From contig CP038124.1 in the NCBI GenBank assembly GCA_004519485.1, positions 124,001-188,000 of the forward strand: a DNA stretch of 64,000 nt, in the 5' to 3' direction. This DNA comes from Nannochloropsis oceanica (lineage: Eukaryota > Sar > Eustigmatophyceae > Eustigmatales > Monodopsidaceae). The notes under the pieces are model-generated. The model was not told the DNA's origin. It saw nothing but the letters and a program-made list of their open reading frames with translations, and did no database searches. Below, piece after piece: positions 1 through 12,600 of the stretch. Numbering within the stretch: position 1 is the first letter of the stretch; each line of letters opens with the position of its first letter. A program made the position numbers and the translations under genes.

Positions 1-120
1 GCCTAGGTGGGGAGGGAGGGAGGGAGGGAGGGAGGGAGGGGGAAAAGGAAAGTGGACATCCTCGAAAATAGCAAGAGGGAGACTAATCCTTCCCTCCCTC
101 TCTCCCTCTCTTTTCCTTAG

Positions 121-453
121 GCGCAGACATAATTTTGACGCTGGATGAGTGTACTCCCTTCCATGTAGAAAAGAAATACACGGAGGAGAGCATGGAGAGG
201 AGCCACAGATGGGAAATGAGGAGTCTGATGGAATTCATCCGTGGCGACGACGGAAAGCAGGTAATTTATAGAAATTTACAAATGATATTATGTGCATATT
301 TTTATTTATATCTATTTTATATTACCTATGTGTGTCTTCATTATTATTATGATTATTATGATTATTATTATTATGATTATTATGATTATTATTATTATTA
401 TTATTATGATTATTATTATGATTATTATTATGATTATTATTATGATGATGATG

Positions 454-506
<53 letters not shown>

Positions 507-2267
507 GATTATTTAATGCATGCATTTAGTTATATGTTATTTTTTAATATATGCATGCAGTTATATACTTATACTCTAGTCATTGGTGCACCTATTTTAT
601 TCATTGATTTATGCACAAATGCGTATATCACTTGTATATTCATTTATAGGGACATGTATTTATCCATTAATCTGTTTATCGATTTATTAATTCAAAAAAT
701 CCAAATTAATTCATTGATTTAATTCATTAATTAATATATGAATTGATATTTCTTCACTCCCTGCACCCAGTCCCTGTACGGCATCATCCAAGGGGGAGTA
801 TATCCCGACCTCCGGGCCCTCTCCACTGCCTTCGTCAACGGCCACGCCTTCTTCGGCGCGGCCATCGGGGGCAGCCTCGGACAGAACAAGACGCAGATGT
901 ACGACATCGTGGCCCTGACGGCCAAGCAGCTGAGGAAAGACCGGCCCATCCACCTGCTGGGAATAGGGGGAGTCCGCGACATCTTCCACGGGGTCCGACA
1001 AGGTGCGTTCTTCGCGCCTTTCCCTCGCCTTTCCGCCATCTCCTCCCTCCTCCACCCGTCAGTCCTCGTTTTCGTATCTATTAGTTAATGAATTCAGTAT
1101 CTAACCCTCAACATGTCCCACGCCATTGCCTCCACCTCCGCAGGGATCGACAGCTTCGACTGCGTCCACCCTACCCGTATCGGCCGGCATGGATGCGCCC
1201 TTGTTAGAGCCCACTATTGGTACGTCCTCCCTCCCCCCCGCCCTCCCTTCCTCCATTTCTCCCTCCCTCCCTCTAAGCGCTTGATGTTTCCCATTGAGCC
1301 CTTTCTCACTTCCTTCCTTCCTCCCTTCATTCCTTTCTTTCTTCCTTCCTTCTTCCCTCCCTCAGGCACGGATAAGAAGCCCTTGCCTCCTCTTCCTTCC
1401 CTCCTGGAGATCACCTCAACTTCAACTCCTCCAAAATACAACGACTTACTCTTTTTTCCTTCCTCTTTCCTCCCTCGTTCCCCCTTCCCTCCACTTTCCT
1501 TCCTCAGGGACGAAGTTGACAGCTCTTCCTCCTCCTCCTCCTCTCCCCGGGAGCACGTCGATCTGTCCAAGGCGCGCTTCAAGCACGATCCGCGGCCCAT
1601 CGACACCTCCTGCGGGTGTGAGACCTGCCAGAATTATTCCCGCGCCTACATTCACCACTTGATCAAGGTAGGTAGGGAGGGAGGAGGAGAGGGATGGAGG
1701 GAAGGAAGAGGAGAATAGCAACCTCACGGTTTTTGATTTTTTAAAATAACTCATTTCCCCCCCCTTATCGTCCTTCCGCTTGCGAATGTATCGACGTCTC
1801 TCGCCATAATGTGTGCCTCATCAACAGGCTGTTAGCCACGATGAGAGAATGACCACGACTCACCAGTCACTTCCTCACTTCATCACCTCCTTCCCTTCCC
1901 CCCTCTCGCCCTCCACAGGCCAACGAGCTCCTCGGCGGCTCGCTCGTCTCCCTCCACAACGTATTTTTTATGAATAGGCTCATGGCCGCCATTAGAAGAG
2001 CCATCCCTGCCGGGACCTTGGATGAGGAGGAGAAGAAGTGGGTCAGGTGATCCCTCCCTCCCTCCCTCCCTCCCTCCCTTCCTTCCTCCCTCCCTCCCTC
2101 CCTCCCTCCCTTCCTTCCTCCCTCCCTCCCTCCCTCCCTCCCACCCACCCCTTTTCCTTTCATCGCTCAGGAGGAAAAGAGCGAAAAGCATGATGAGACT
2201 AGGAGGAGAAGGACAAGGAGAAGAAGAAGAAGAAGGGATAGGAGTCAGAAGCAGAAAGAACGAATGA
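121..2267 (+). CDS. QTRT1: Queuine tRNA-ribosyltransferase, catalytic subunit (5' partial)
   Basis: Exchanges guanine at tRNA position 34 for queuine (or its precursor). Five exons are visible: 121-260, 771-1002, 1144-1219, 1508-1667 and 1919 onward; the N-terminal exons lie left of the window. All junctions are GT-AG and in phase. Conserved blocks: [28 protein letters not shown], the segment FDCVHPTR whose Asp is the catalytic nucleophile in this family, and the zinc ligands CGCETC followed by a His about 28 residues later. The end is uncertain. Translation can stop at 2050, or a GT at 2047 can splice to 2171 and add a short basic-acidic tail ending at 2267; both are in frame. The first intron holds a long ATT-rich microsatellite. 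Family assignment is firm, the exact C-terminus is not. Confidence 0.9.
335..515. repeat. ATT/ATG trinucleotide microsatellite in a TGT intron
   Basis: About 180 bases of ATT triplets interrupted by ATG, inside the intron 261-770. All long open frames here (poly-Tyr/Asp, poly-Ile, poly-Asn) are products of the repeat and are not genes. Confidence 0.95.
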
Positions 2268-3388
2268 AAGCAAGCAACAATGACGTATCCTTAAGCTCAC
2301 ACTTTCCAGAGGGGCAGGGATTGAAACACACGCTCGTTCCGATCTTTTCCTCCTAACTGCCGCCATCCACGTAAATTGATTTCCTCCCTCCCTTCCTCCT
2401 TTCCTCACCTACACCACCACCACGACCATCTCCTCCTCCTCTTGATCCTTCTTCTTCTTCTTCTTCTTCTTCCACCCGCCCTCCTTCTTTCTCCCTCCTT
2501 CCCTTCCTCACCGGTCGATTTGCTTCAGCAATTCGACGGGGCACACGCAGCATGTTGCTTTTATTTAGCTCACATCGTGATATAGCATTGAGGCTATAAG
2601 GAGGGAGGGAGGGAGGTTTGGAGCTAGGGAGGGAGAGAAGAAGGGAGGGATAGGGAGGGATGAAGGGGAGGCTTTTTAGGTGGTGTGCGCAGTTGCGGGC
2701 TGGCTGCTCGAAGGAGGGAGGGGGGAAAGGGAGGGAGGGAGGGAGGGCGGGAGGTGACAATCCTCCTGTGCACAGGTTCCTTCTCGCCGTTGGGATTCAT
2801 CGGGGGCTGGTTATCGCCACGAGGGAGCTTGCAGAAGGGAAAGGGGGAGAGAGAGGAGGAGGGGGAGGGGGAGGGAGAGGGGGAGGGAGAGGAGGAAGGA
2901 GAGGGGGAGGGAGTGGAGCTGCAGTGGCAGGGTCAATCAGTGGAACAAGCGTAGCAGTCAGAGGTCAACGAGTGGCAATAAGGGGAATGTCAGCCGTGTT
3001 GTTCTTGTTCTTATTTGCTGCTGGTTTCGCTTCTTGCTCCTTCTTTTCTTTCCTTAACGGAAATGAATGGAGGGCGCCTCCCTCTATCCCTCGCTTCCCA
3101 CACCTTGTAAATCAATCCCTTTCTTCTGCACGCATCCACTCCCTCGTCCTCTCCCTCCTCTACTCCCTCTTTATCTATATTGCTTCCAGCGAGCGGCATT
3201 AAGTGCTGCCAGACAAGCAGAACGCCATCTTCTTCCTCCCTTCCCTCCTTCCCGTTCTCCTTCTCTTCTCCCTCCACCCTCTATCTTTGAACATCCATGT
3301 TGTCCTCTCGCTCGCCACCACCTTCCTCTTTATCGAGTGAGTACCCTCCGTTCTCTCTCTCGCGATGTTTCTCGCTCTCTCCCTCTCT
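2268..3388. other. Intergenic, purine/pyrimidine-rich
   Basis: Convergent intergenic stretch between the TGT gene (+) and SEC61B (-). It is dominated by GGGA, GGAG and CTT repeats. No conserved protein frame or RNA gene was seen; it should hold both 3' untranslated regions. Confidence 0.6.
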
Positions 3389-4390
3389 CTACTTGGAGGT
3401 GAACTTGGCCCAGATGTGGAGGAGCACCACGACGCCGATGAAGGCCAGCGAGGACACTAGCACCACTTGGGGGCCGCTGTCGGGGGGGGGAGGGAGGGAG
3501 GGAGAGCATGATGTGCGGAGAAGATTAGATGCGTGGTTGCAATGAGGAGGACAAAAGGAGGAAAGAGGGAGAGGAAGGGAGAATGATGGGAACACAAGAG
3601 AGTAGGAAGAGGGAATCCAAGACAGGAAAGAAGGAGGGATAGAGGGGGAGGGAAGGAGTGGGGGAGGGAGGGAGTGGTACGTACACTCTGAGCCCTGGCG
3701 CCTCGTCCGTGTAGAATCGCAGGATGCCGGCCGAGGATGCGCCGCCCCTGGTTTGGTGGAGAGAGGGAGGGTGGAGGAGGGAGGGAGGGAGGGAGGGAGG
3801 GAGGGAGAAGATGAGAAGAAAACGTCCTTGAAAGTAGTCGCCCTTCAAGGTATAATATCTCCAGCTCTTCCGTCCCTCCCTCCCTCCCTTCCTCTGCTCT
3901 CCCCCCTCCTTCCCTCCATTTCTCATTCTCCTTCCACGCACCGGCTGCTCTGCGCCCCCCCCGTCGTTGCTCGCTGCGCGCGCGCCCCCCTGTCACACAT
4001 CCAGGGATAAATAGACAAACCGAAAACCAAATGAATAAGTGAACGAGTGAATGCATCATCCCCAAAATGAGGGGGAGAAGCCGAAAGATGAAAATCTCTA
4101 TCGACTGATGCAGGTTTCTTCCCCTCTCATCTCCTCATCCTCCTTCCCAACCTCCTCCGTGTTTCTGTCTCGTCCTTATCTCCTCCCCGGTGGTGCCTCC
4201 CTCCCCTCCCCTCCCCGGTAGTGCCTCCCTCTTCTCCCCGCCCCTCCCTCTTCTTCACTCCCCTCCCTTCCCTTTCCTCCCTCTCCCTCCCTCCGTACCG
4301 TGCGCGCGCCGTCACTTGCCCCCCGGGTCCCCTTGCTGGGGCAGGGCGAGACAAGGGGCCTGTCGTCGCTCCTCCTCCCATACTGGCCAT
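3389..4390 (-). CDS. SEC61B: Sec61 beta, subunit of the ER protein translocon
   Basis: Small tail-anchored subunit of the Sec61 translocation channel in the ER membrane. Three exons on the minus strand: 4299-4390, 3685-3747 and 3389-3476, total 243 nt, 80 residues. The N-terminus is a Gly/Ala/Arg-rich flexible segment. It is followed by the family hallmark ILRFYTDEAPGLRVGP. One C-terminal membrane helix follows (VVLVSSLAFIGVVVLLHIW) with the short tail AKFTSK. Both introns are GT-AG and keep the frame. The first intron (3748-4298) begins with a GGGA-rich run and ends with a pyrimidine tract. The start ATG at 4390 gives a normal length for the family; a second ATG lies three codons downstream. 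Confidence 0.93.
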
Positions 4391-5790
4391 TCCACTGGCA
4401 CCGGCGACTGCGCGTGCAGACTGATGGTGACGCGATTGGAAGGGAAAGGAACAGGGTGAGGGATGAGGGCTTGAGAGGGGGGCTTTGAGGAGCACGGCAG
4501 GGAAGGGGACGAGGGGACGTACCATCTCTTTCTAGTCTTGGGGGTTGAGAGAGGAAGGGCGAAGCGGCGAGGTGCGCGTTCGACCTGTTGATAATATGCA
4601 TACGGTGTGGGAGGTTGAGAAGGCGTGCGAGTATTGTCGTGGATAGGGTCTCTACGCCTCTAAGCCGTCATAAGCCTCATCAGCAGCAGCAGCAGCCCAA
4701 GCAACCGACAACATGGCTGCTGCTGGCTAAGGCATGCCAATGTCACCTTCCCTAGTGCTAACAAGACACAAAGTGAACCACAGCTCGCTGCGGTATGGTG
4801 CTGGCAGTCTGCCACGACAAAGCAAGCTGTTGCTTGGCCTGTGGCGTGTGGTGTGGTTGGTGCGGGGCTCTCCGCGTGCCTCTGGTCTCCACTCAACAGT
4901 GCCGTCCTCGATCATTTCTACCTGCGCTTAGGAAATACAAATGACACTGGCATCCTGCTGCTGCTGCTACTGCTGCTGCGTACAGCGGAAGGCGTGCTGA
5001 ACCCTATCCCTGAGAGAAGATGTAATGTGTAGGTCAAGGAAGGAGGGAACCTGTGGTTTTGAAAAAGCTTTCATCGGGCGCGGTCCAGGCAACCGATCCG
5101 CTCATTTGTCTCGGCAGCGTAATACGCAGGTAAATTTTATACCAGTTATCCACCGGCACCAAAGTAAAATACAAGGTTTATGATTGTCTCATCATTATAG
5201 GCGTGATTTTGTCGGTGCAGGTCATCTGTGTCTCCTGTGTCATAGTCCTTTTATCCGCCTCCCTCCCCACTGCCTCCCTCTTCCCCTCCACATATTTTTT
5301 CGCGTTCTCCTCCTCACTTTTACGACCTACAAACTAGTGCGGCTCGGTCCAGGTACATAAAAGCCCCAGGAAGTATAATTAAGAAAAGCTCGTGACATCG
5401 CCGCATCTCTCAATATTTTGGCACTCTCAATTCCCGAGAAGCCCTTATCCGTTCGACCATCTAATCGCTACGCAAGAAAATGCTTGAAACCCGGTGCGAC
5501 GAAAATGCTTGAAACCCGGTGCGACGATCTCTTCTCATAGAGTTTAAACGAATGTATATAAATATTTGGAGAGGTTTTCTTTATTGTTATTCCCACCTCA
5601 CCTAATCATCCAGTACTCAGAAAGCCAAGGAAAGAGCCAAGGGGGGACAATGGGGGGGAGGTTTGTGGTGAGGTTCCTCAGGATATTAAACCTATAACAG
5701 AGACAATATGCTTCGGTTTATGACCATCAATGCATAGTTCAGATGTATGCACGTAGGGGATGGGCATGAGTCTTTACTGTCAACGCGCTG
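4391..5790. other. Intergenic region without recognised gene
   Basis: About 1.4 kb upstream of SEC61B. It contains short CAG/CTG runs near 4680 and 4950 and a two-copy tandem duplication near 5480. Open frames are short and show no conserved motif. The part near 4400-4600 should hold the SEC61B promoter. Confidence 0.5.
5477..5526. repeat. Two-copy 25-bp tandem duplication
   Basis: The 25-base unit starting AAAATGCTTGAAACCC and ending GTGCGACG is present twice, back to back and without mismatch. No function is evident. Confidence 0.85.
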
Positions 5791-5801
5791 CTGAAGCTGA
5801 G

Positions 5802-6044
5802 GGCCCGCCAGGTTGAGGGAGGAGTGGCCCATTCTCCTCGCCCACCTAGGTATGCCATAACCGTTCGCCCTCGTACTTCACATTTCAATTCTCAATTTTG
5901 CATCATACATGGCTTGATACGTTATAAAATTTCCCTTTGTGTTTGTCTGCTCTACCTGCAGAATATGAGAAGGAACACTTGTTGCGTCGCGATTGGATGG
6001 AGGCGGGCGAGTGTCCGGAATGCGCGACGAAACTTTTGGGTTGA
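5802..6044 (+). CDS. Possible 3'-terminal exons of an unknown gene with a CxxC motif
   Basis: A good acceptor (tctacctgcag) at 5961 opens a short frame, 5962-6044, that reads YEKEHLLRRDWMEAGE, then CPECATKLLG and a stop. A donor (ctag/gtatgc) at 5849 can join it in phase to an upstream segment reading LREEWPILLAHLE. The joined peptide is charged, helical-looking and ends with one CxxC pair, unlike the repeat-derived frames around it. No start or further exon was found, and the family is not recognised. It could also be chance. Confidence 0.3.
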
Positions 6045-6295
6045 ACGAGCGGTGGGAGGGCGGCAACAGCAACAAGCGCACGCGGCATGGCCTGGACTTA
6101 TGATACCTTCGCGCATTGTCATTTTCAGAGTGTGTGTGCATTTTGTTGTGTAATGAACAAGGAGGAGATCGGAGGAGACAAGAAGGAGACGAGAGGGGAC
6201 TCGGAGGTCGAGACCACGCAGCAAAAGTAGCCAAGATTGCGATGAACCTGAACCTCTGTCTTGTCTCCTGTCTCCCTGCTAAAATAAAATAACTG

Positions 6296-6601
6296 TCACT
6301 CACACGTCTCATCGAATCGATACACAGGCGACGCGGGCATCGATATAGGTTTGTCGCGAAGGTCGTGGAGTCCTGCCTTATCGAGCTGTGGCAGCAGCTG
6401 CAAGCAGCACTTGGAGCGGCGCACCTTCCTGCATAGCGCGAACACCAACCCCGGGGACACGTCCAGGCGGCGTTGGTAGTGGTGGTGATCGTCGACTTTG
6501 TGAGCCATCTTCACGCTTCCTGCAGCTGTAGTCATGGTCCTGATGATGGATGGGTTGTGCGGTATCCTGTGCAATGGTCTCGTGTACATGACGCTCTTCA
6601 T
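6296..6601 (-). CDS. Hypothetical small protein (weak)
   Basis: Open frame of 101 codons in non-repetitive DNA between the CxxC exon pair and the serine acetyltransferase gene. The frame stays open some codons upstream of the ATG at 6601. The product is rich in basic residues with one HHHY stretch (DDHHHYQRRLDVSPG) and resembles no family known to me. It is the only long frame here not made of repeats, but it may be a chance frame in the acetyltransferase promoter region. Confidence 0.22.
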   Translation of the reverse strand: MKSVMYTRPLHRIPHNPSIIRTMTTAAGSVKMAHKVDDHHHYQRRLDVSPGLVFALCRKVRRSKCCLQLLPQLDKAGLHDLRDKPISMPASPVYRFDETCE

Positions 6602-6848
6602 TTGGCTACCCTTGCTGAGCTCCTTCCCGTCGGTGCGCAGCCGTGAGGGAGGGAGGGAGGGAGGGAGGGAGGAGAGGATGTTTAAAAGGGACGGGCGCGG
6701 GAAATAAGCGGGCTTGTCCGTGTTTTATTGGCATATTTATTAAGTCTTCATGGAGCTCATGCTTGGGCGTCTCCTGTCTGATTTCCTGTCCTCCCTCTTG
6801 GCTTTCCCTATCTTCCCTCCCTACCTCTCTTCCCAGGCATGGCGGGGA

Positions 6849-8883
6849 ATGCGGAACGATTTCTTGATGCTCTATACAGACCCGGCATTTGAATCTCCCG
6901 TCGAGGGGCTTTTTGCCTACCCTGGTGAGGAGGAAGGAGGGAAGGGAGGGGCGGAGGGACGGAGGGGGAGAGAGGGAGGGTGGGTGGAGGACTTACGGGT
7001 TCTAAACGCATCCCACCGATCACCCTTCATCACTAAGCCCTCCATTTGTCTCCTCCCTGCCTTTTCTCTTTCTCCCTCTCCCCTTCCCTCGCTAGGCCTG
7101 TGGGCACTCTGGACCTACCGCCTCTCGCACGCCCTATGGGAGCGCCGCCTGCCCTTCCTCTCTCGCTTCGTCCCCCGCCTCGCCATGAGTATCGTGCGGT
7201 ACTTGACCTCCATCGACATCCATCCTGCCGCCAAGCTAAGCGACGGAGGGCTAATGGTACGTAGGCCCTCCCTCCCTCCCTCCCTCCCTCCCTTCCTCCC
7301 TCCCTTCTTTCCCTCCTTCCTTCCTTGCCGCGCCAGGCCATTGCGCCAATAAATTTTGTTACAGTCCCCTCCCTATTACAGTCTGTCGCCTAAGTTATGC
7401 TTCGTTTCCATCGGGTCTCACCCGTCCCTCCCTCCCTCCCTCCCTCCCTCTTTCCCTCCCTCCCTCCCTCCCTCCCTCCCTCTAGATGGACCACGCCTGC
7501 GGTATCGTCATCGGAGCCACAGCAGTCGTGGGAGGCAAGACAATCTTCTACCACCAAGGTGAAGAGGGAGGGGGGGAGGGAGGGACGGTAAGATGAGAGC
7601 GTCCTATGCCTAGGTGCTGACCTCATCCCCCTCTATTCCTTTCTCCATTCCTAGTCACTCTGGGCTCGGCCGGCAAGGAGGTGTCTGCAGGCACTAAGCG
7701 TCATCCTACCGTCGGCGCGGGCTGTGTGCTCGGTGCAGGCAGCAAAATCTTGGGCGGAATCACTCTGGGTGATGGCGTCATGGTGGGGGCCAACAGCGTG
7801 GTGAGCCTCTCCCTCCCTCCCTCCGAACTTCCTCCCCTCCTCCCTGCCTCCTCCATCCTTCTCTTTCCTTAATTCGCTCTTTGCCATGCCTTCTGCTTTC
7901 TTCTGGTCACCTTGTGTTGACCCTCCCTCCCTCCCTTCCCCCTCCTCCAGGTGACCAAGGACGTCCCCGGGCACACCACTGTGGTGGGTATCCCTGCGCG
8001 GGCCGTGGGCTTGAATCGGGCGGTCTACGTGGACTCCAACGCCGAGGCCATTGCCATCCTGCACCACCGCCTGGCCTTGCTCGAGGTCCTCCTCCAGCAC
8101 GGGGGGAGGGAGGGGGCGAGCAGTCCTCTCGGAACGTCCATCTCGCAAGCCTCTTTGTCGTCTCCGCCGTCGCGGTCAGAGACCCCGACTCCTGCCTTTG
8201 CCATGCTGGAGATCCCCATCCCAAAGAGGGAGGGAGGGAGGGAGGAAGGGACGGAGGGGGGAAGGACCCTCGAGCCCGGGTCGTCGCCAACCACGCAGAG
8301 GCATGTGGATGCGCGCGAGTTCTGCAGCCCTTCTCACGATGCGGTGCTCGGAGAGAGGGAGTGGGGGGAACGAGAGGGAGGGCGGGAGGGCGGGATGTCG
8401 TTTGACGGTCAGACGAAGACGAACAGCATGTTGTCGGCATCCCCCCCCGTGCGATCCCAACCCATTTCCCCCCCCCCACCTTCCTTGGTGCAGCGATCGT
8501 TCTCTGTGGGTGGCACAGGAGTGCGAAGGGAGGGAGGGAGGGAAGGAGGGGGGGGTAGGGCGGCCTTTTCTGACCTAACCCCCTCATGGGAAGGACGGTC
8601 ATTCCCTAGTGGATGGGATGGAGGGAGGGAGGGAGAGAGGGAGGGAGGACAGCAGGAGCAGCAGCAAAACAATGCGTTGGAACAGCTGCATGCGAGGCAG
8701 CTGGCGAAGGACGTGGGGGTGATGGTGGACGAGGAGGGGGACCGGAGGAGAACAAGGAGTCTGCAGAGGTACTGGTCCAAGATCAGCCGAAAGCAGGGGG
8801 GCTTCCAGGGCCTGCACGTCATTTTGAACTCTCTCAAGGAGAACGAGGCGGTGGATGAGAGCTATGTGTGCTCGGGCTTGTAG
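6849..8883 (+). CDS. cysE: Serine O-acetyltransferase with long C-terminal extension
   Basis: Transfers acetyl from acetyl-CoA to serine, giving O-acetylserine, the first step of cysteine synthesis. Exons 6849-6924, 7096-7256, 7486-7558, 7655-7800 and 7951-8883 give 462 residues. The core (residues 1-203) has the short helical N-domain (DPAFESPVEGLFAYPGLWAL) and the left-handed beta-helix of hexapeptide repeats. Conserved sites: DIHPAA, the catalytic His in MDHACGIVIG (about residue 82), KRHP (His about 120), and GAGSKILGGITLGD. Residues 204-462 are a tail not seen in the family, rich in Ser/Pro/Gly and with REGG repeats encoded by GGGAGGGA runs, ending in a more complex segment. The start is not certain: the acceptor-like tract before 6839 suggests a further 5' exon, which could carry a targeting peptide. 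Confidence 0.9.
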
Positions 8884-9665
8884 AGAAATTGGCGCCTCGT
8901 GGGGAGAGCGATGCACCGAAAATGGGAATGAGAGTTGGCAGGATGCGTGGCTGGGGAATTCGCGGGTATAATGGGTGTGCTGGTCCCGAGGATGGATCAC
9001 GTCGCTGTTGCAAGCAAGGAATGGGAGGAGGAGGGGGGGGGGACAGGAGGAGGGTCCGCGTGAGGAATGACAACTGTACATAGACAGCCCACTCTATAAT
9101 ATAACGAATGTTTGGGTGTTAAACTCGAGTTATTCCAAAACTTGGAGGAACATAATGAAAGGAAGATTAGAATGGATGAAATTCTCTCTTTCAGAGAGGA
9201 ACAGGTGCGCACACAGACGAATATTCCCTGCAATCAGAAGTTCATTGTGCGGGAGGTACACCAGGAGGCCAAAATGAGGATGGCAGTGATCGCCTTGCTC
9301 GCAATTAGGCACAGCGATGAGCGAGAACACAAATGGTCATTTAAAGTGAACAGGAGAAAGAGAGACCACCTGAAGTGACACTCCCTGCTTGCTTATCATG
9401 GTGTCTCTCTCTTTCTGGCCTGCCTTTGTGATATAAGTAGCCTATGATCATGCAGGCGAGGGGTTTTCGCAACCAAACTACCCTGAGTGATGGCGTCTAC
9501 GCGATTGGCCGAGTAGACCACGAAGAAGAAGAGATGGCCATGACTCACGTACCGATACACAACATTGAAATAGGGTAACAGGCGAGTGTTTGCAAAAGAA
9601 GATTATGATGTAAATATGCCCATCTAGTTTCTTTCTGCGTCTACAGATATTTCCCTTCTTCTATA
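8884..9665. other. Convergent intergenic region
   Basis: Separates the stop of the serine acetyltransferase gene (+) from the stop of the decarboxylase gene (-). An 88-codon frame at 9112-9378 shows no family features and is more likely untranslated 3' sequence. Confidence 0.5.
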
Positions 9666-12600
9666 TTATCTCTTGCGCCGCTTGGGCTGCCCGCGCCCCG
9701 AGTTTAAAGAAGACGTGGAGGCAGAGGAGGTCACCGAGGCACTTGCAGGGGATGGCGTCCCCGCCATTATATCCTGGGCCTCCCTAGTCTCCTTTCCTCC
9801 ATCTTCATCTTCCTCCACCAACACTGTGATTTTGTAGCCTTCGTCCAGCAGGTCTTCGGTATTGACGCCCTGAATTTCATTTTCGAAACCGGGAAAAGTC
9901 CGATCAAAAGCTTCCATAGCACGCAGGTAGGCGACATGCTCCCTACTGACAACTTCCCCGGACATCAATAGGGGAATGCCTGGCGGGTAAGGAATGACGC
10001 ACATGCCACTCGTCCTCCCTTCCAATGCGTCCAGGCCCAAGGTCTCGACCCGCGTGCCCATCAACTGCTGAAACGCCGCACGGGGGGTCATCCGCGGAGT
10101 AGGCAATCGCTCAAAGGCCGCGTGAAGAACTTCTTGTTGATCTTGTCGCACATTGAATAAGAACATGTCGTCACACAGGTCCCTCAGCCCCTTGCCCCGG
10201 TATGTGTCCCGGTGTCCTTCGTACAGGGTAGGGAGCACACGAGAGACCGGCTCGTTCCGCTCATAGTCGGCGCGAAAGGCCAATAGCGCCGAAAGCAACG
10301 TCCCCCATTTCCCCTTAGTGATGCCGATGGAGAATAGGAAGAGAATCATGTGGCTCATCGTCCGCGCCACAATGATTCCGCGTTCGTTCAGATACGCCGT
10401 CACGATCGGCGCGGGGATGCCACGCTTCTCGTAGATGCCCTCCGGCGACATGCCCGGCGTGACTATAGCGACTTTGATGGGATCCAGAAGGCACCAACCA
10501 TCCTCCAAACTTCCCGCTGGAAAACCATGCCAACTTGCCTGCGGATCCAGCACCCAACAACGAGCTTCCGTCGCCAGCAAGTCGGGCTTAGCGTGGTCAA
10601 AGGCAACTTTATTACCCGTGGCTGGGTCGGTCACCTCCCAAGCATTGAATGGGTGAAAAAACCAAGAGCCAGGAGTCAACCCGTTTTTGTTGCTCCCTTT
10701 TTTGTCACTCTGGCTGCTGCCCGTCTTCTTGCCTACTGCTGCTGGCAACGCGCTGTTACTGGTGGCGGTACTGTCACTCATGATGGAATTAGCGTTTGTC
10801 GCGCTCGCGTCAGCACCGGCCCCCGCCGCCGCAGTCGCATTGGTCCTGCCACTGCCACTGCCGGCGATGTCGGCCGAGCGCGTGGTCACCGAGCCAATCC
10901 CGCCTCCGATTTCCTCCCCTCCCCCTTCACCAGCGCGAGGTATTGTCGTCAACGGCGTCGACCCGCAGGTCTGGGTGATCTCACGATACGCCCGCATTAA
11001 TGACTGCCTAAAAGCCACCGCCTCACGAATACACTCCTCCGTCAGCGACTTTCCCCCACCGCCGTCCATCATGGCGGCAGAAATGTCGTTGGACGCACTG
11101 ATGGCGTACAAAGGCGAGGTCGTGGTGTGCAGGCAGTAGGCCTCGTTGAATACGCGATGAGGAATGGCGGTGCGTCCTTCGCGGACATGGATGAAGGTGG
11201 CTTGGCTCAAAGCAGCGAGGAGTTTGTGCGTCGACTGGGTCGCAAAGACCGTAGGGCCGTCTTTGGGATGATCCTTGGCATCGCCTCGCATGGCAAATCG
11301 ATTCTTGTACATCTGGTTGAACCTCGCGTAAGCCCACCATGCCTGTGTAAGGATGGATTTGTGGAAATCCGAGGTTAGAAGGTTGCGGATGCATTGGAGG
11401 ATACTTTCATTTAAAAATTGGAGGTAAGCGTGATGTAGAAACAGACACCATCAAGAGACGCTACACCTCACTCAAACAGATTGAAGACGTCAGTAGTAGA
11501 TACTTGCACACATATAGAGAGATCATCAAGAGAGAAGGATATATGAGAAGAGTTGCCATCGTCACACATCCCCCCTCACCCACGCACTTCATCAAAATGC
11601 AGCCGATCGACGACATCTCCCAACAGCCTCTCCGCCTTGTGGCAGTCAATAGACAGGCCATCATACGTGCAATTCGTCACAACCGCATACACGGGGACTG
11701 GTGGCGACGAGGCCCCGCTCTTGGCCTGACAAGGGAAAAAGGAGAAAAAGACGGGGACGGAGGAAAAAGGATGGGAAATGAAGAAATGTGGGGGGTGAAT
11801 AAGTTGTGAAGTACGTATATATCTGTACGTCGTGGATCGAACCCTTCGTTTCATCCACAGGTCTCTCCGCTTTCTTTCATCAAAACCTATTTTACCAGCA
11901 ATTAGCCTTGCTGCCACCCTCCCAACCTTCCGCCCATTCCTCCATTCTTCCCGCCTTACCATCACCGCACACACGAGGGGGTTGGTTGCCACGCCAGCCA
12001 GGATGCTTTCGGCCTGGAGGGAGGACGGGGGTATGGGCCCAATGACTCCGTATCGGTTCCGGGTCGGGACGATGTAGTGCGGGATCCCACCAGAGCAGAC
12101 AAGGCCTTGCTCGATGGACTTGTGGCAGTTCCGATCACAAAGCGCGACTTGTCCTTCTTGGACACAAGCCGAGAAGACGACGCGGTTGGAGCCCGATGAG
12201 CCATTTACGCCTGAGTATTAAGGGAGGGGGGCAGGGAGGGAGGGAGGGAGGGAGGGAGGGAGGGAGGGAGGGAGGGAGGGAAGGAGGCCCCGATTGGGGG
12301 ACGAAGTGGATTTGCAGTAGAAAGTGCGTAAATATGTGTGTATATATATATATATATAATGGTGTCAGTGGGGTGCATCCACGTCTACAAACGTGCAAGG
12401 AAGAGGGAAAAGAAGAGTTCGAGCACTATCCGACGTCCTCCCTACCCGAGTAGGTCCTGGTGCTTCCGAACACGTACGACTGATACTTCTCGCCGGCGCC
12501 AAAGGCCCCTGTGTGGTCAAGCACAGAGCCAAGGTTTGTGCGTTCGATACCCATGTCCGAGCGGAACTGAGAGGCGATAGGTATGGAGGAGGTGTGGAGG

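Noticed and set aside
2022-3202. Several Pro/Leu/Ser and Arg/Glu/Gly open frames
   Set aside because: Pure products of CCCT/GGGA repeats; only the 3' end at 2171-2267 is kept, as an optional TGT tail.
5425-5475. tRNA-like stretch containing CCGTTCGACCATCTAATCGC
   Set aside because: Neither strand gives paired acceptor arms with A and B boxes at normal spacing.
9112-9378. 88-codon plus-strand frame after serine acetyltransferase
   Set aside because: Charged composition but no motif, no splice partner, and placed where a 3' untranslated region is expected.
12231-12292. Regular GGGA array that looks like a CRISPR or minisatellite locus
   Set aside because: It is a simple tetranucleotide repeat within a decarboxylase intron, without spacers.
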